From JAKACA01 sp050010115 (lineage in GTDB: Bacteria; Actinomycetota; Acidimicrobiia; Acidimicrobiales; Bog-793), in assembly GCA_050010115.1 (NCBI GenBank), contig JBEKLQ010000003.1, positions 1 to 64,000 of the forward strand: a DNA stretch of 64,000 nucleotides. The letters run 5' to 3'. The notes beneath the pieces were generated by a model that ran no database searches, was not told the origin of the DNA, and worked only from the letters and a program-made list of their open reading frames with translations. A program made the position numbers and the translations under genes. Below, in pieces: positions 1-7,863 of this stretch. How positions within the stretch are numbered: position 1 is the stretch's first letter; each line of letters begins with the position of its first letter.

Positions 1-1269
1 TTCTGGGGGGCGTTCTCGGTCGGCGACCTGTTCATCTTGAACTTCCTGACCATCGCCACCGAATTCATCGGTGTGAGCCTGGCGCTGGGGTACTTCGGCA
101 TCAGCGAGTACCTCTCCGTGCCGATCGCCGCCGTCGGGCTGATCCTCATAACGGTTTCCGGCAGCTTTCGCCGCTGGGAACGCTTCATGTACGTCTTCGT
201 GTTGGCCAACTTCCTGGTCATCCCGCTGGCCATCTTCAGTCACCCCCACCAAGGATCCTTCCTTCACGGTCTGACCGTTCCGGGGGTGAGGGGCGGATTC
301 ACCTCCACATCGGTGCTGCTCATCATCGCCATCGTGGGAACCACCGTGGCGCCCTGGCAGTTGTTCTTCCAGCAGTCCAACATCATCGACAAGCGGATCA
401 CCCCGCGGTGGATCAACTACGAGCGGGCCGACACGTTCATCGGCTCGGTTGTCGTTGTCTTCGCCGCGTCGATCCTGGTGGCCGTGCCCGCAGCCGCCTT
501 CGCCGGGACGAAGGCCTTTGGAAATTTCACGGACGCTGCCGGTGTCGCCCACGGGTTGGCGCACTACATCGGCCACGCGACCGGGGCGATCTTCTCGATC
601 ATCCTCCTCAATTCGTCGATCATCGGCGCAGCCGCCGTGACGTTGTCCACGTCGTACGCCTTCGGTGACGTGTTCGGCGCCAGGCATTCGCTGCACCGCG
701 GGTGGCGCGACGCCAAGCTCTTCTACGGCACGTTCTCCGGGATGGTGGTGCTGGCCGCCGGGCTGATCCTCATTCCCGGCGCTCCGCTCGGGCTGATCAC
801 CACGGGAGTGCAGGCCCTCGCCGGCGTGCTACTGCCGAGCGCCACGGTGTTTCTCCTACTGCTCTGCAACGACAAGGAAGTGCTGGGGCCATGGGTGAAC
901 AAGTCATGGCTCAACGTGGTGGCCACCGTCATCGTGTCGGTCCTCTTGGCGCTGTCCCTGGTCCTGATGGCGACGACCATGTTCTCGAGCATCAACGTCA
1001 AGGCGCTCACCCTCATGCTCGCTGCGGCGCTCCTCGTCGGCTACGCCGTCGCCGGCGTGTTCTTCGTGCGGGGAAGGCGAAGGCGCCCGCAAGCCGAGCC
1101 CGTATCCCGCCAGCGTCGGGACACGTGGCGGATGCCGCCGTTGAGCCTCCTTGGTCGACCCAAGTGGTCCCGCGGAAGGCTGACAGGTATGTACCTACTT
1201 CGCTGCTACCTCGTCGTCGCCGTGCTCCTGCTCCTCGTCAAGGCGATCGAGCTCGGCGTGCACAAGTGA
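1..1269 (+). CDS. NRAMP-family metal ion transporter, 5' end cut by window
   Basis: C-terminal 422 residues of an NRAMP (SLC11/MntH-like) proton-coupled divalent metal transporter of the cytoplasmic membrane. The frame is open from base 1, so the true start and the TM1 metal-binding motif lie outside; the TTG at 37 is an internal Leu codon. The visible part opens with GDLFILNFLTIATEF, typical of NRAMP TM3, and continues through about nine hydrophobic helices. A basic cytoplasmic stretch rich in Arg precedes the last helix. At the TM6 position where Mn/Fe transporters carry Met-Pro-His, this protein reads APWQLFF. Loss of that metal-coordinating Met is a known trait of NRAMP-related magnesium transporters, so Mg or another hard cation is possible; that substrate is inferred. 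No neighbour helps, because the downstream 1.4 kb is debris. Confidence 0.85.
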   Translation, partial: FWGAFSVGDLFILNFLTIATEFIGVSLALGYFGISEYLSVPIAAVGLILITVSGSFRRWERFMYVFVLANFLVIPLAIFSHPHQGSFLHGLTVPGVRGGFTSTSVLLIIAIVGTTVAPWQLFFQQSNIIDKRITPRWINYERADTFIGSVVVVFAASILVAVPAAAFAGTKAFGNFTDAAGVAHGLAHYIGHATGAIFSIILLNSSIIGAAAVTLSTSYAFGDVFGARHSLHRGWRDAKLFYGTFSGMVVLAAGLILIPGAPLGLITTGVQALAGVLLPSATVFLLLLCNDKEVLGPWVNKSWLNVVATVIVSVLLALSLVLMATTMFSSINVKALTLMLAAALLVGYAVAGVFFVRGRRRRPQAEPVSRQRRDTWRMPPLSLLGRPKWSRGRLTGMYLLRCYLVVAVLLLLVKAIELGVHK

Positions 1270-1316
1270 CAGGTCGCCGGTGCTCATCGCTCTGCACGCA
1301 GGCAGGCGACACGGTA

Positions 1317-1364
1317 CCCCAGCCCCAGCCCCAGCCCCAGCCCCAGCCCCAGCCCCAGCCCCAG
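1317..1364. repeat. Hexanucleotide array (CCCCAG)x8
   Basis: Eight perfect tandem CCCCAG units. The array lies just downstream of the transporter gene in non-coding DNA and would encode Pro-Gln or Trp-Gly runs in shadow frames. It is probably a slippage-prone simple repeat with no coding role. Confidence 0.9.
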
Positions 1365-1383
1365 CGCCATCCTTCTCGGGCAA

Positions 1384-1425
1384 CTCGTGCCGCGAAAGTG
1401 TTCTCCGACATCTTCGCGGCGCGAG
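1384..1425. terminator. Long hairpin downstream of the transporter, terminator-like
   Basis: An inverted repeat with 13-bp arms (1384-1396 and 1413-1425, one mismatch) around a 16-base loop. It lies 115 bases after the transporter stop. There is no clean U-tract directly behind it (ctaaaaa follows at about 1433), so intrinsic termination is plausible but unproven. Confidence 0.45.
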
Positions 1426-1603
1426 TCGGCACGCTAAAAAGCTGAGCAGCCACAGCCGCCGACGCGTGACCAGGACGCCGTGAGATGCGTCTTCTGTACC
1501 CGGCGCAAGAAACCCCGGCCCGCCCCGCGGGGGACGGCCCCGGGGCGAGGGGACGGAGGGCCCACGACCGGCGACAGACGGCGGAGGGGAGGCGGGAAGA
1601 GAG

Positions 1604-1687
1604 GCCGGAGGCGAGAGGCGAGAGGCCGGAGACGAGAGGCCTGCGGCGAGAGGCGAGAGGCGAGAGGCGAGAGGCGAGAGGCGAGAG
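1604..1687. repeat. Heptanucleotide array, unit GCGAGAG
   Basis: A 7-bp tandem repeat. Six perfect GCGAGAG units occupy 1646-1687, preceded by degenerate units (GCCGGAG, ACGAGAG, GCCTGCG) back to about 1604. Because 7 is not a multiple of 3 the array cannot be a stable coding repeat. It sits in gene-free DNA. Confidence 0.85.
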
Positions 1688-1846
1688 GCCGACCCTGCTT
1701 GACGAGCCCGATCCGACCTCTACTTTCGAAGCGCCTCGGGCCAGCCCCCGTCCAGCTCGATCACATCATCGTCGGGTTGGAGAACCGTGACGGCTACAGG
1801 CAGGCGGTTCCGGCGGCACTGACGGGACGGAATTGGGTTCATCATG

Positions 1847-2107
1847 ATGAGTGACATCACACCGAACGCATTGCCGTGGTTCTGGCAGGATCGCATCCGT
1901 TGGGGAACCGCCCGAGACTACGAATATCGCTCTGCCAGCGGCAACCCAGGTCCGCCACTGTTGGCGTAGTTCCCGACGGCAGTGCAAGCCGTGTCCGAAG
2001 GACACGACGCCCCCGTGAGAGCGCTGGACGTGGCGGCGGCGGGGTTCGGGGTGGCCTGGATGGTCCAGCTGGTGCCGGTCCAGCGCTCGGCGAGCGTCTG
2101 GTACTAG
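1847..2107 (+). pseudogene. Small hypothetical gene interrupted by an in-frame amber codon
   Basis: An 87-codon frame starting ATG at 1847 (an ATG also at 1844 is out of frame) that contains one internal TAG at 1967-1969 and ends with TAG at 2105-2107. The part before the amber starts MSDITPNALPWFWQ; the part after it contains the peptide SEGHDAPVRAL. The second half is duplicated downstream (2123-2171) in another frame with largely conservative codon differences, which suggests both copies were once coding. No family was recognised. It may be a nonsense-mutated gene, or two unrelated open stretches. No clear ribosome binding site precedes it. Confidence 0.35.
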
Positions 2108-2226
2108 CGGGGCGGAAGGAACTCCCGACGGCGATGCGAACCATGGCTGAAGGGCACGACACCCCCGTGAGGAAGCTGTTGAAGCCGGTCCAGCTCTCCC
2201 CCACCCCAGTTCGGGTTTCCCTCTGA
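2108..2226 (+). pseudogene. Second, 5'-truncated copy of the small hypothetical gene
   Basis: The frame ending at TGA 2224-2226 carries AEGHDTPVRKL, the counterpart of SEGHDAPVRAL in the upstream copy. The nucleotide repeats (1971-2019 and 2123-2171) match at about 40 of 49 positions, and both are followed further on by GCCGGTCCAGC. It has no credible start of its own and looks like the tail of a duplicated gene. Function unknown. Confidence 0.35.
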
Positions 2227-2342
2227 CAACGAAGTGAGGCCTTCACGTAAGGGTCTGAGCAGGACAGCCGGGCCACGAGAGCTGGCCACCCACGGGATAG
2301 GGCACGGCAGCCCACACGAACACGAAGTGGCCGCGAGCCTCG

Positions 2343-2519
2343 TCAGCGTCGCTTCGGCAAGCGAGGGTCGGCATCGGTGGTGGTCAGGCTGAGCTCCTCG
2401 AGTTGGCGCACAAGGGCGCGGAGTCGCTTCTCGTTCTCGAACCACGACCGGTACTCCTCCACCTGCTCGGCGCTGAGCGAGCGGCTCACGGTCTTGGCGC
2501 GGACCTTTCGCGTCCAGTA
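2343..2519 (-). pseudogene. Remnant of a DUF6788-type protein (C-terminal piece)
   Basis: On the minus strand an open stretch of about 58 codons encodes WTRKVRAKTVSRSLSAEQ followed by a coiled, charged stretch with EYRSWFENEKRLRALV and a TAG/TGA-proximal basic tail. This resembles the C-terminus of the short DUF6788 proteins that often sit beside transposases (family assignment from memory). An in-frame stop lies at 2520-2522, immediately upstream, and there is no start codon, so this is a decayed fragment. Confidence 0.5.
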
Positions 2520-2730
2520 TCAGTAGGGACCGTGCAGGCGAATCCAGGGGAGGCATCGCACCGCGCTCGCGGAACAACAAGGGCACGCGGCAGAGAGAAT
2601 GGTGCGAACGCGAACGTGCGCTCCGCCGCCGGCTGGGCGCGGATGAGTCCGGGGTGACGAACCGGCGGGCAGCCTGCGAAAGTGGCGACCCGTCGGACCG
2701 GTAAGCGCAGCCTCGATGCTGTCCTGCCTG

Positions 2731-3207
2731 TCAGATCAGGATCGGTGGGCCGATGAGGAACTCGAAGTTCCCCTTCCCGACCGAGAGTTCGAGGGTCCGG
2801 ATGATCCGGTCGGGGTCGTCATAAGGGCCGGCCACGTACATCGGCCTGCCGTGGCGCCCGAAGCGGATTGTGCTCGGACCGCTCCAGGTCCCGAGGTGGC
2901 CGGCGCACTCGGGGAAGCCGCCGGCCGCCTCGAAACCGAGCCCGCGCGCGTACTCGACAGCGCCGAAGACGAGGTGCTGGGCCAGCTCGATCGGGGCGGC
3001 GAGCGGATCCGAGTCGTAAGCGCTGAAGACGGCGCGGTTGAACATGCACAGCTCCTCGCGGCCCATGATCCGAGGCCCGATCGTCTCTTTCACCCCCAGG
3101 CAGTGCGTGTCGACCAGGTAGCTGCAGACAGAGACCCTGGTCCTGTGATGTTCGCGGGCGACGACGACGCTTGCCAAGCCCACGCATCCCTCTGCTCGGC
3201 TGGACAC
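2731..3207 (-). CDS. Conserved hypothetical protein
   Basis: A 158-residue protein starting at GTG 3207; an in-frame TGA lies nine codons upstream, so no longer start is available. Visible features are a beta-rich N-terminal half containing SYLVDTHCLGVKET and a C-terminal half with AVEYARGLGFEAAGGF and FGRHGRPMYVAGPYDD. The segment around VDTHCLGVK is reminiscent of uncharacterised actinobacterial proteins in which a longer N-terminus precedes it, so this copy may be 5'-truncated. No catalytic motif is recognised. It stands alone between debris and the thiamine-diphosphate enzyme, in the same direction as the latter. Amino-acid composition is that of a real protein, but function is unknown. 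Confidence 0.55.
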   Translation of the reverse strand: MSSRAEGCVGLASVVVAREHHRTRVSVCSYLVDTHCLGVKETIGPRIMGREELCMFNRAVFSAYDSDPLAAPIELAQHLVFGAVEYARGLGFEAAGGFPECAGHLGTWSGPSTIRFGRHGRPMYVAGPYDDPDRIIRTLELSVGKGNFEFLIGPPILI

Positions 3208-3353
3208 GAGATGACACCTCGCCCTCGAATTTCAACAACGCGGTAACGGTCCAATGAACACTTCGACGGGCAAGGGAGCCCGTCGCGATACAGGTCGGCC
3301 GCGTCTGGACGTCCTCGTTGCTGAGCTTGGGACCCGTCGACGTCGGGGTCGGC

Positions 3354-3435
3354 CCGCCTCGGCGACGCGGTCGCTCCGGGTGGCCGGCACGAACAGGTAC
3401 GAGACCGGAGGCCATCGCCGCGTCAGTACCGTCAC
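3354..3435 (-). pseudogene. Possible CitE/HpcH aldolase N-terminal fragment
   Basis: A short minus-strand stretch encodes SYLFVPATRSDRVAEAG, which resembles the conserved first strand and loop of CitE/malyl-CoA lyase proteins (S-x-L-F-V-P-x-x-R). The similarity stops abruptly after about 20 residues, and the stretch touches the 3' end of the next gene. Either a tiny gene remnant or a chance match. Confidence 0.25.
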
Positions 3436-5168
3436 TCCGAGATCGGGGGGCGTCGGGCGCCACGGATCGCGTCGATCACAGCCGGGTAGGCGGACGGATC
3501 GAAGTTGACGTCTATGAGGGTGGGCCCGTCCGTGACGAGCGCCTCGTCCAGCGCCCGCCGGTACTCGGCCAGGTCGCCGACCCGGTGGGAGGCGAGGCCG
3601 AACGCCGCACCGATGGCTGCAAAGTCGGTCGGGGAGTAGCGCACGGCTCCCTCGCCGCCATGGCCCTCCGGTCGTTGCTTGATGGCGATGAGGCTAAGCG
3701 TGGCGTCGTTGAACACGACGATGATCACCCGCAAGCCGAGACGGGCCAGCGTCTCCAGCTCGGCGAGCGCCATGCCGAGGCCGCCATCGCCGGTGAAGCA
3801 CACCACGTGGCGGTCAGGATGGACGAGGGCGGCGGCGGCCGCGGCCGGGAGCGCGAAGCCCATCGTCGCCAGACCACTGGAGACGAGCAGCTCGCCAGGC
3901 TCCTCCACTCCCCACAGCGGCACGGACACGAGCATGTGCGCCCCCGCATCGACCGTGGCGATCGTGCCCGCCGGGGCGGCCGAGCGAGCTTCCAGGACCA
4001 CCTGCTGCGGCGTGAGTCCCACCGGCATGGCCAGCACCGCGTCGAGCAGGCGCTGGCGAGCCGCTCGCCCTTCCTCGGCGCCCGCGCCCGCCGCCCAGCC
4101 GGTGCGCAGATCGGCGGTCAGCTCAGTGAGGATCTCGCCGAGGTCGCCGACCACTTCTGCGACAAGCCGCTCGCCGAAAAAGGCGCTGTCGTCGACCGCC
4201 CACGTACCGAGGAGGACGACGGGCGCGTCGTAACACCACGGCCCTGGGATCAGTTCCACCGGATCGAGACCGACACCGACGATCAGGTCGGCGGCTTCCA
4301 ACAGGCCAGCCTCGATGGTGCCGCCGGTCGCCACCCCGGCAGCGGTGCCGGAGCTGTCCGCCACCAGCCCTCGTCCCTTGTACGTGGTGAGCACCGGTAC
4401 GTTCCCCGCGCCGACGAAGCGTCGCAAGGCGGCGACGGTCGCGCCCCTGCGATGCGCGGCTGTCGCGACGGCGCCGACCCCGGCGATCACCACGGGGTGC
4501 CACGCGTCGCGCAACGCTCGACGTGCCACGCCAAGCGCGCTCGCGCTGATGACGCCCGCATCGGGCGTCGCCGCCAGGACGGCGCTGGTCGAGATCGGCG
4601 CCGGTGGCGCGGCGGGGTCGAGGTCGATGTGGACCGGGCCCGGTCGGCCACGGGTGGCGAGGGCGACTGCCTCTGCCGCCTGCGACCGGGTGTCGTGCGG
4701 GCCGAGGCGGACCGAAGCCTTGGTTGCGGGGCCGAGCATGGCTTGCTGGTCGAGGCGTTGGTGCGAGACCCGGCTCTTGTCAGCGGTGGTGACGCAGTCG
4801 GTGATGAGCAGCATGGGCTGGCGGTCGAGCAGCGCCTGGGCCGCGCCGTTCACCGCGCTCGCCGCCCCCGGGCCCCGGGTGACTATTGACGCGCTCGGCC
4901 GGCCGGTCAGCTCGCCCGTGACCGCGGCCATGATGGTCGCGGCGGTCTCGCCGTGAGCCAGGACGAACCGGCTGCCGGCCGCCTCGGCGGCGCCCACGAC
5001 GTCGAGGTTGGCGCCGCCGCCCGGCACGCCGTAGAGCAGATCGACTCCCGCCTCACGCATCGCAGCCGCCAGCTCCTCTGCCATCTCGACCAAGGTGAGC
5101 GGTGGCGCGGTGTCGCCGGACCCGCGGGCGCTGACGGAATCGGGCGTCTGCTCGCTGGTGCCGCTCAC
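3432..5168 (-). CDS. Thiamine diphosphate-dependent enzyme (acetolactate synthase-like)
   Basis: A 578-residue member of the ThDP-dependent large-subunit family (acetolactate synthase, benzoylformate decarboxylase, oxalyl-CoA decarboxylase and relatives). The N-terminal pyrimidine-binding domain carries the activating Glu in AHGETA (Glu74), a central domain follows, and the C-terminal PP domain has the metal/diphosphate motif GDGG at about 460 with the paired ND at 488-489. Length and domain order are normal. Its start overlaps the stop of the GntR regulator by four bases (ATGA), so the two are translationally coupled. The divergent oxidoreductase genes suggest catabolism of a 2-oxo acid or aromatic intermediate rather than branched-chain synthesis. 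No small regulatory subunit is present, which argues against IlvB. Exact reaction unknown. Confidence 0.85.
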   Translation of the reverse strand: MSGTSEQTPDSVSARGSGDTAPPLTLVEMAEELAAAMREAGVDLLYGVPGGGANLDVVGAAEAAGSRFVLAHGETAATIMAAVTGELTGRPSASIVTRGPGAASAVNGAAQALLDRQPMLLITDCVTTADKSRVSHQRLDQQAMLGPATKASVRLGPHDTRSQAAEAVALATRGRPGPVHIDLDPAAPPAPISTSAVLAATPDAGVISASALGVARRALRDAWHPVVIAGVGAVATAAHRRGATVAALRRFVGAGNVPVLTTYKGRGLVADSSGTAAGVATGGTIEAGLLEAADLIVGVGLDPVELIPGPWCYDAPVVLLGTWAVDDSAFFGERLVAEVVGDLGEILTELTADLRTGWAAGAGAEEGRAARQRLLDAVLAMPVGLTPQQVVLEARSAAPAGTIATVDAGAHMLVSVPLWGVEEPGELLVSSGLATMGFALPAAAAAALVHPDRHVVCFTGDGGLGMALAELETLARLGLRVIIVVFNDATLSLIAIKQRPEGHGGEGAVRYSPTDFAAIGAAFGLASHRVGDLAEYRRALDEALVTDGPTLIDVNFDPSAYPAVIDAIRGARRPPISE

Positions 5169-5935
5169 TGCTGGCTCGCCCCCATGCGGAATCGGTAGGA
5201 GTACCTGGCGGGGTTGAAGTAGTTCACCGCGAGCTCGAGGACACGGTGGTCGGCGTCGAAGTAGACGCGGTCGATGCGCAGCACCGGCTCACCCGGCACG
5301 ACGTCGATCTCTTCGCAAAGGCCGGCCGGGGCGGGCACGGCGGTGATGCTCTGGTCGGCACCGGCGATGGGCGTGCCGGCCAGCGACTGCACGACGCTCA
5401 GCACGGTCATCTGCTGGCGGGCGCGCGCCTCGCTCAGCTCCGCGACGTCGAAGAGGCCGCGTCCGAGCGGGACCGGCAGGTACGCCTTCGTGACGCAGAA
5501 CGGCTGGCCCTCGTGGAACCGGCGGAACGTGACGGTCACGACGTAGTCCGTTTCGAGGCCGAGGCGGCCAGCAGCCTCGAGCTCCACCCGGACCGCCGGC
5601 GGCTCGACCACTTCGAGCTCGGTGTCGACCGCGATCGTCATCAGGTCTTCGATCGACCCGCTCGGCCGCAGGTACTTCGGCCCGTGCTCCAGGGCGAACG
5701 TGCCTCGCCCCGGCACCCGGTACACGACCCCCTCGGCGACGAGCTCCTGAAAGGCTCGGCGAACGGTCTGGCGGCTGAGCCCCAGTGCGGCGCTCAGCTC
5801 CGCCTCGGTCGGAAGCCGCTTGCCTCCGGTGTAGCGCTGGTTGCGCACGTCGCGCCGGAGCCGGTCGGCCAGCACTCGGTACGCCACCGGTGGGCTACTC
5901 GCGGTGTCCAGCCGGTCGTCGAGGTTCTGAGCCAT
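5165..5935 (-). CDS. GntR-family regulator with UTRA ligand domain (HutC type)
   Basis: A 256-residue transcription factor. An N-terminal winged helix (about residues 15-85, with LPTEAELSAALGLSRQTVRR) is followed by a UTRA/chorismate-lyase-like ligand domain ending in LELAVNYFNPARYSYRF. The frame is open further upstream, but ATG 5935 is preferred because GGAGG stands at 5937-5941, and the extra upstream residues are low-complexity. It overlaps the ThDP enzyme by four bases and faces the oxidoreductase operon across 215 bases. It therefore probably controls both arms of the cluster, most likely as a repressor released by a pathway metabolite. The ligand is not deducible from sequence. Confidence 0.88.
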   Translation of the reverse strand: MAQNLDDRLDTASSPPVAYRVLADRLRRDVRNQRYTGGKRLPTEAELSAALGLSRQTVRRAFQELVAEGVVYRVPGRGTFALEHGPKYLRPSGSIEDLMTIAVDTELEVVEPPAVRVELEAAGRLGLETDYVVTVTFRRFHEGQPFCVTKAYLPVPLGRGLFDVAELSEARARQQMTVLSVVQSLAGTPIAGADQSITAVPAPAGLCEEIDVVPGEPVLRIDRVYFDADHRVLELAVNYFNPARYSYRFRMGASQQ

Positions 5936-6150
5936 GCCTCCAGTAAATGGCCGTACAAGAACGATAGTCAAGTCAGCTTTGTGCAAAGATCTCCTTGACA
6001 CCGGTCGGTTCTGGACGGCAGAGTGCCGCTGTAAAGGGCCGGACATAATGGCCGGAGCGAGCGGACCGCTCGACGATCTCGAGCTGGCCGTACGGTGAGC
6101 CGTTCCATCTCCACGATTGCAATCAACAGACAGCCAGGAGGATCCCAACG
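5936..6150. promoter_or_regulatory. Divergent promoter/operator region of the catabolic cluster
   Basis: The 215-base gap between the regulator and the split-barrel gene. A minus-strand TTGACT (5966-5971) and a plus-strand TTGACA (5995-6000) are visible, each without a convincing -10 at 16-18 bases. A plus-strand CATAAT lies at 6044-6049. GntR operators are expected here, but no clean palindrome was assigned. Confidence 0.5.
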
Positions 6151-6672
6151 ATGAGCATCAAGGTGGCGCAGTTCCTCGACGTGGCGGAAGGCCTGCAGCC
6201 GGGGCAATTCTCGGTCGGCGGGCATGACCAGGTCACGTCACTCGACGACCTGCCCGAGATCTACAAGCCGTTGCTCACCCGCCCGATCCCGGTGATCCTC
6301 GGGCTCATCGGCAACGACGGGCGAGTGAACATGACGCCGATGTGGTTCGACTACGAGGGCGACAAGGTGCTCGTCAACGTGGCTACCCACCGCAAGAAGG
6401 TGGAGTGGATCCGGGCCCGCCCGCAGTTGTCGATGCTGCTCGTCAACCCGGACAACGCCTACCACTGGGTGAGCATCAAGGCCACGGTGGAGCGCGAGCT
6501 CCTCGAAGACGACCCGGTCGAAGGGCCGCGGGTCACCGCCCAGCTCGACAAGATCTGGACGAAGTACACGCAGAATCCGCCGCCCTACGGCCTGCGTGAC
6601 CCGGCGATCAACGAGCGGCGCGTGCTGTTCGAGTGCCGCATCGATCGGGTGGCCACCTTCGGCAAGCCCTAG
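6151..6672 (+). CDS. Split-barrel (PPOX-like) FMN/F420-dependent oxidoreductase
   Basis: A 173-residue protein of the pyridoxamine-5'-phosphate-oxidase-like split beta-barrel superfamily. The core reads RPIPVILGLIGNDGRVNMTP, then MWFDYEGDKVLVNVATHRKK, the usual pattern of a cofactor-phosphate-binding barrel in actinobacterial F420- or FMN-dependent members. AGGAGG at 6138-6143 sets the ATG at 6151. It is the first gene of an operon with the FAD hydroxylase, six bases downstream. In this context it may supply or use reduced flavin/F420 in the pathway. Whether the cofactor is F420, FMN or another cannot be decided here. Confidence 0.8.
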   Translation: MSIKVAQFLDVAEGLQPGQFSVGGHDQVTSLDDLPEIYKPLLTRPIPVILGLIGNDGRVNMTPMWFDYEGDKVLVNVATHRKKVEWIRARPQLSMLLVNPDNAYHWVSIKATVERELLEDDPVEGPRVTAQLDKIWTKYTQNPPPYGLRDPAINERRVLFECRIDRVATFGKP

Positions 6673-6678
6673 TCGTCG

Positions 6679-7863
6679 ATGCCCCCGCCCCTGCGCGTCG
6701 CCGTCGCCGGAGGCTCCCTCGGGGGCCTCACGGCGGCGCTGGTGCTGCGAGACCTCGGTCTCGACGTGACGATATACGAGCGATCGACGACCGAGCTTGA
6801 ACAGCGCGGCGCCGGCATCGGCTTCCTGCCGGCCAGCTACCGCTACCTCGTCGAGCGCGGCGGTTGCGCGCTCGACGACATCAGCGTCGTGACCGACCGT
6901 ATCCGCTACCTCGACCTCAGTGGGGCGGTCACCCACGAAGAGGCCCACACCTACCGGTTCAGCTCGTGGAACACCGTGTACCGCAGGCTGCTGGGGTGCT
7001 TCGGCCGCGACCGCTACGTCCTCGGCTCCGAGGTCGAGGACTTCGCGCCCCACTACGACGTCGTCGATCTCAAGCTCGCCGGCGGCCGTACCGACAGCGT
7101 CGACCTCCTCGTCTGCGCCGACGGGATCACCTCGCGGTCGCGGCGCACGCTGCAGCCCAGGGTGGCACCGGCCTACTCCGGCTACGTCGCCTGGCGCGGC
7201 ATGGTGCCCGAGAAGGACCTGACGGCTGAGGTCGCGTGGGCGCTCGGTGACGCCATCACGTACTTCGTGTATGCGAACAGCCACATCCTCGTATACCCGA
7301 TCCCCGGGATGGACGGCTCCGTCGAGAACGGCGAGCGGCTCATCAACTTCGTCTGGTACCGCAACTATCTGCCGGGCGGGGACCTTGACGGTGTGCTCAC
7401 CGACATCAACGGCGACAAGCGGGAGACGTCGCTGCCTCCCGGTGCGGCCCGCGCCGATCACATCGCCGAGCTAAAGGCGACGGCCGTGGCGCGGCTCCCG
7501 GCGTGCATCGCGCGGGTGGTGTGTACCACCGAGAGCCCCTTCCTCCAGGTGATCTTCGACGTCGAGTTGGAGCAGATGGCGTTCGGGCACGTCTGCCTGC
7601 TCGGTGACGCCGCTTGGGTGGCCCGCCCCCACGCCGCGGCGGGGACGGCCAAGGCGGCCGCCGACGCGTGGGCGCTCGGCGACGCGCTAAGGCAGCACGA
7701 CGACGTCGCCGAGGCGCTGACGGCGTGGGAGCCTGGACAGATGGAGCTCGGCCGCCAGCTCGTCGAGCGCACCCGCCGGATCGGCCGGCGCTCACAGGTC
7801 GACGGCACCTGGACCCCGGGCGACCCCGAGCTCCTCTTCGGCCTATTCCGGCCCGGCGAATGA
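6679..7863 (+). CDS. FAD-dependent aromatic/heteroaromatic hydroxylase
   Basis: A 394-residue group A flavin monooxygenase. The Rossmann motif is AGGSLGGLTAAL near the N-terminus and the second FAD motif is GDAAWVARPHAAAGTAKAA at about 310-330. GSLGGL with a C-terminal RPH-A-x-G-x-AKAA signature is close to 2,6-dihydroxypyridine 3-hydroxylase-type enzymes rather than to phenol or salicylate hydroxylases (family knowledge). It would insert one oxygen atom into a hydroxylated ring using NAD(P)H and O2 in the cytosol. The gene starts six bases after the split-barrel gene and overlaps the next start by four bases, so all three are one operon. A pyridine or related ring substrate is an inference. 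Confidence 0.85.
   Translation: MPPPLRVAVAGGSLGGLTAALVLRDLGLDVTIYERSTTELEQRGAGIGFLPASYRYLVERGGCALDDISVVTDRIRYLDLSGAVTHEEAHTYRFSSWNTVYRRLLGCFGRDRYVLGSEVEDFAPHYDVVDLKLAGGRTDSVDLLVCADGITSRSRRTLQPRVAPAYSGYVAWRGMVPEKDLTAEVAWALGDAITYFVYANSHILVYPIPGMDGSVENGERLINFVWYRNYLPGGDLDGVLTDINGDKRETSLPPGAARADHIAELKATAVARLPACIARVVCTTESPFLQVIFDVELEQMAFGHVCLLGDAAWVARPHAAAGTAKAAADAWALGDALRQHDDVAEALTAWEPGQMELGRQLVERTRRIGRRSQVDGTWTPGDPELLFGLFRPGE

Noticed and set aside
2224..2245. GACAACGAAGTGAGG resembling the right half of the element hairpin
   Set aside because: The left half (GTTGT) and both element ends are missing; probably chance.
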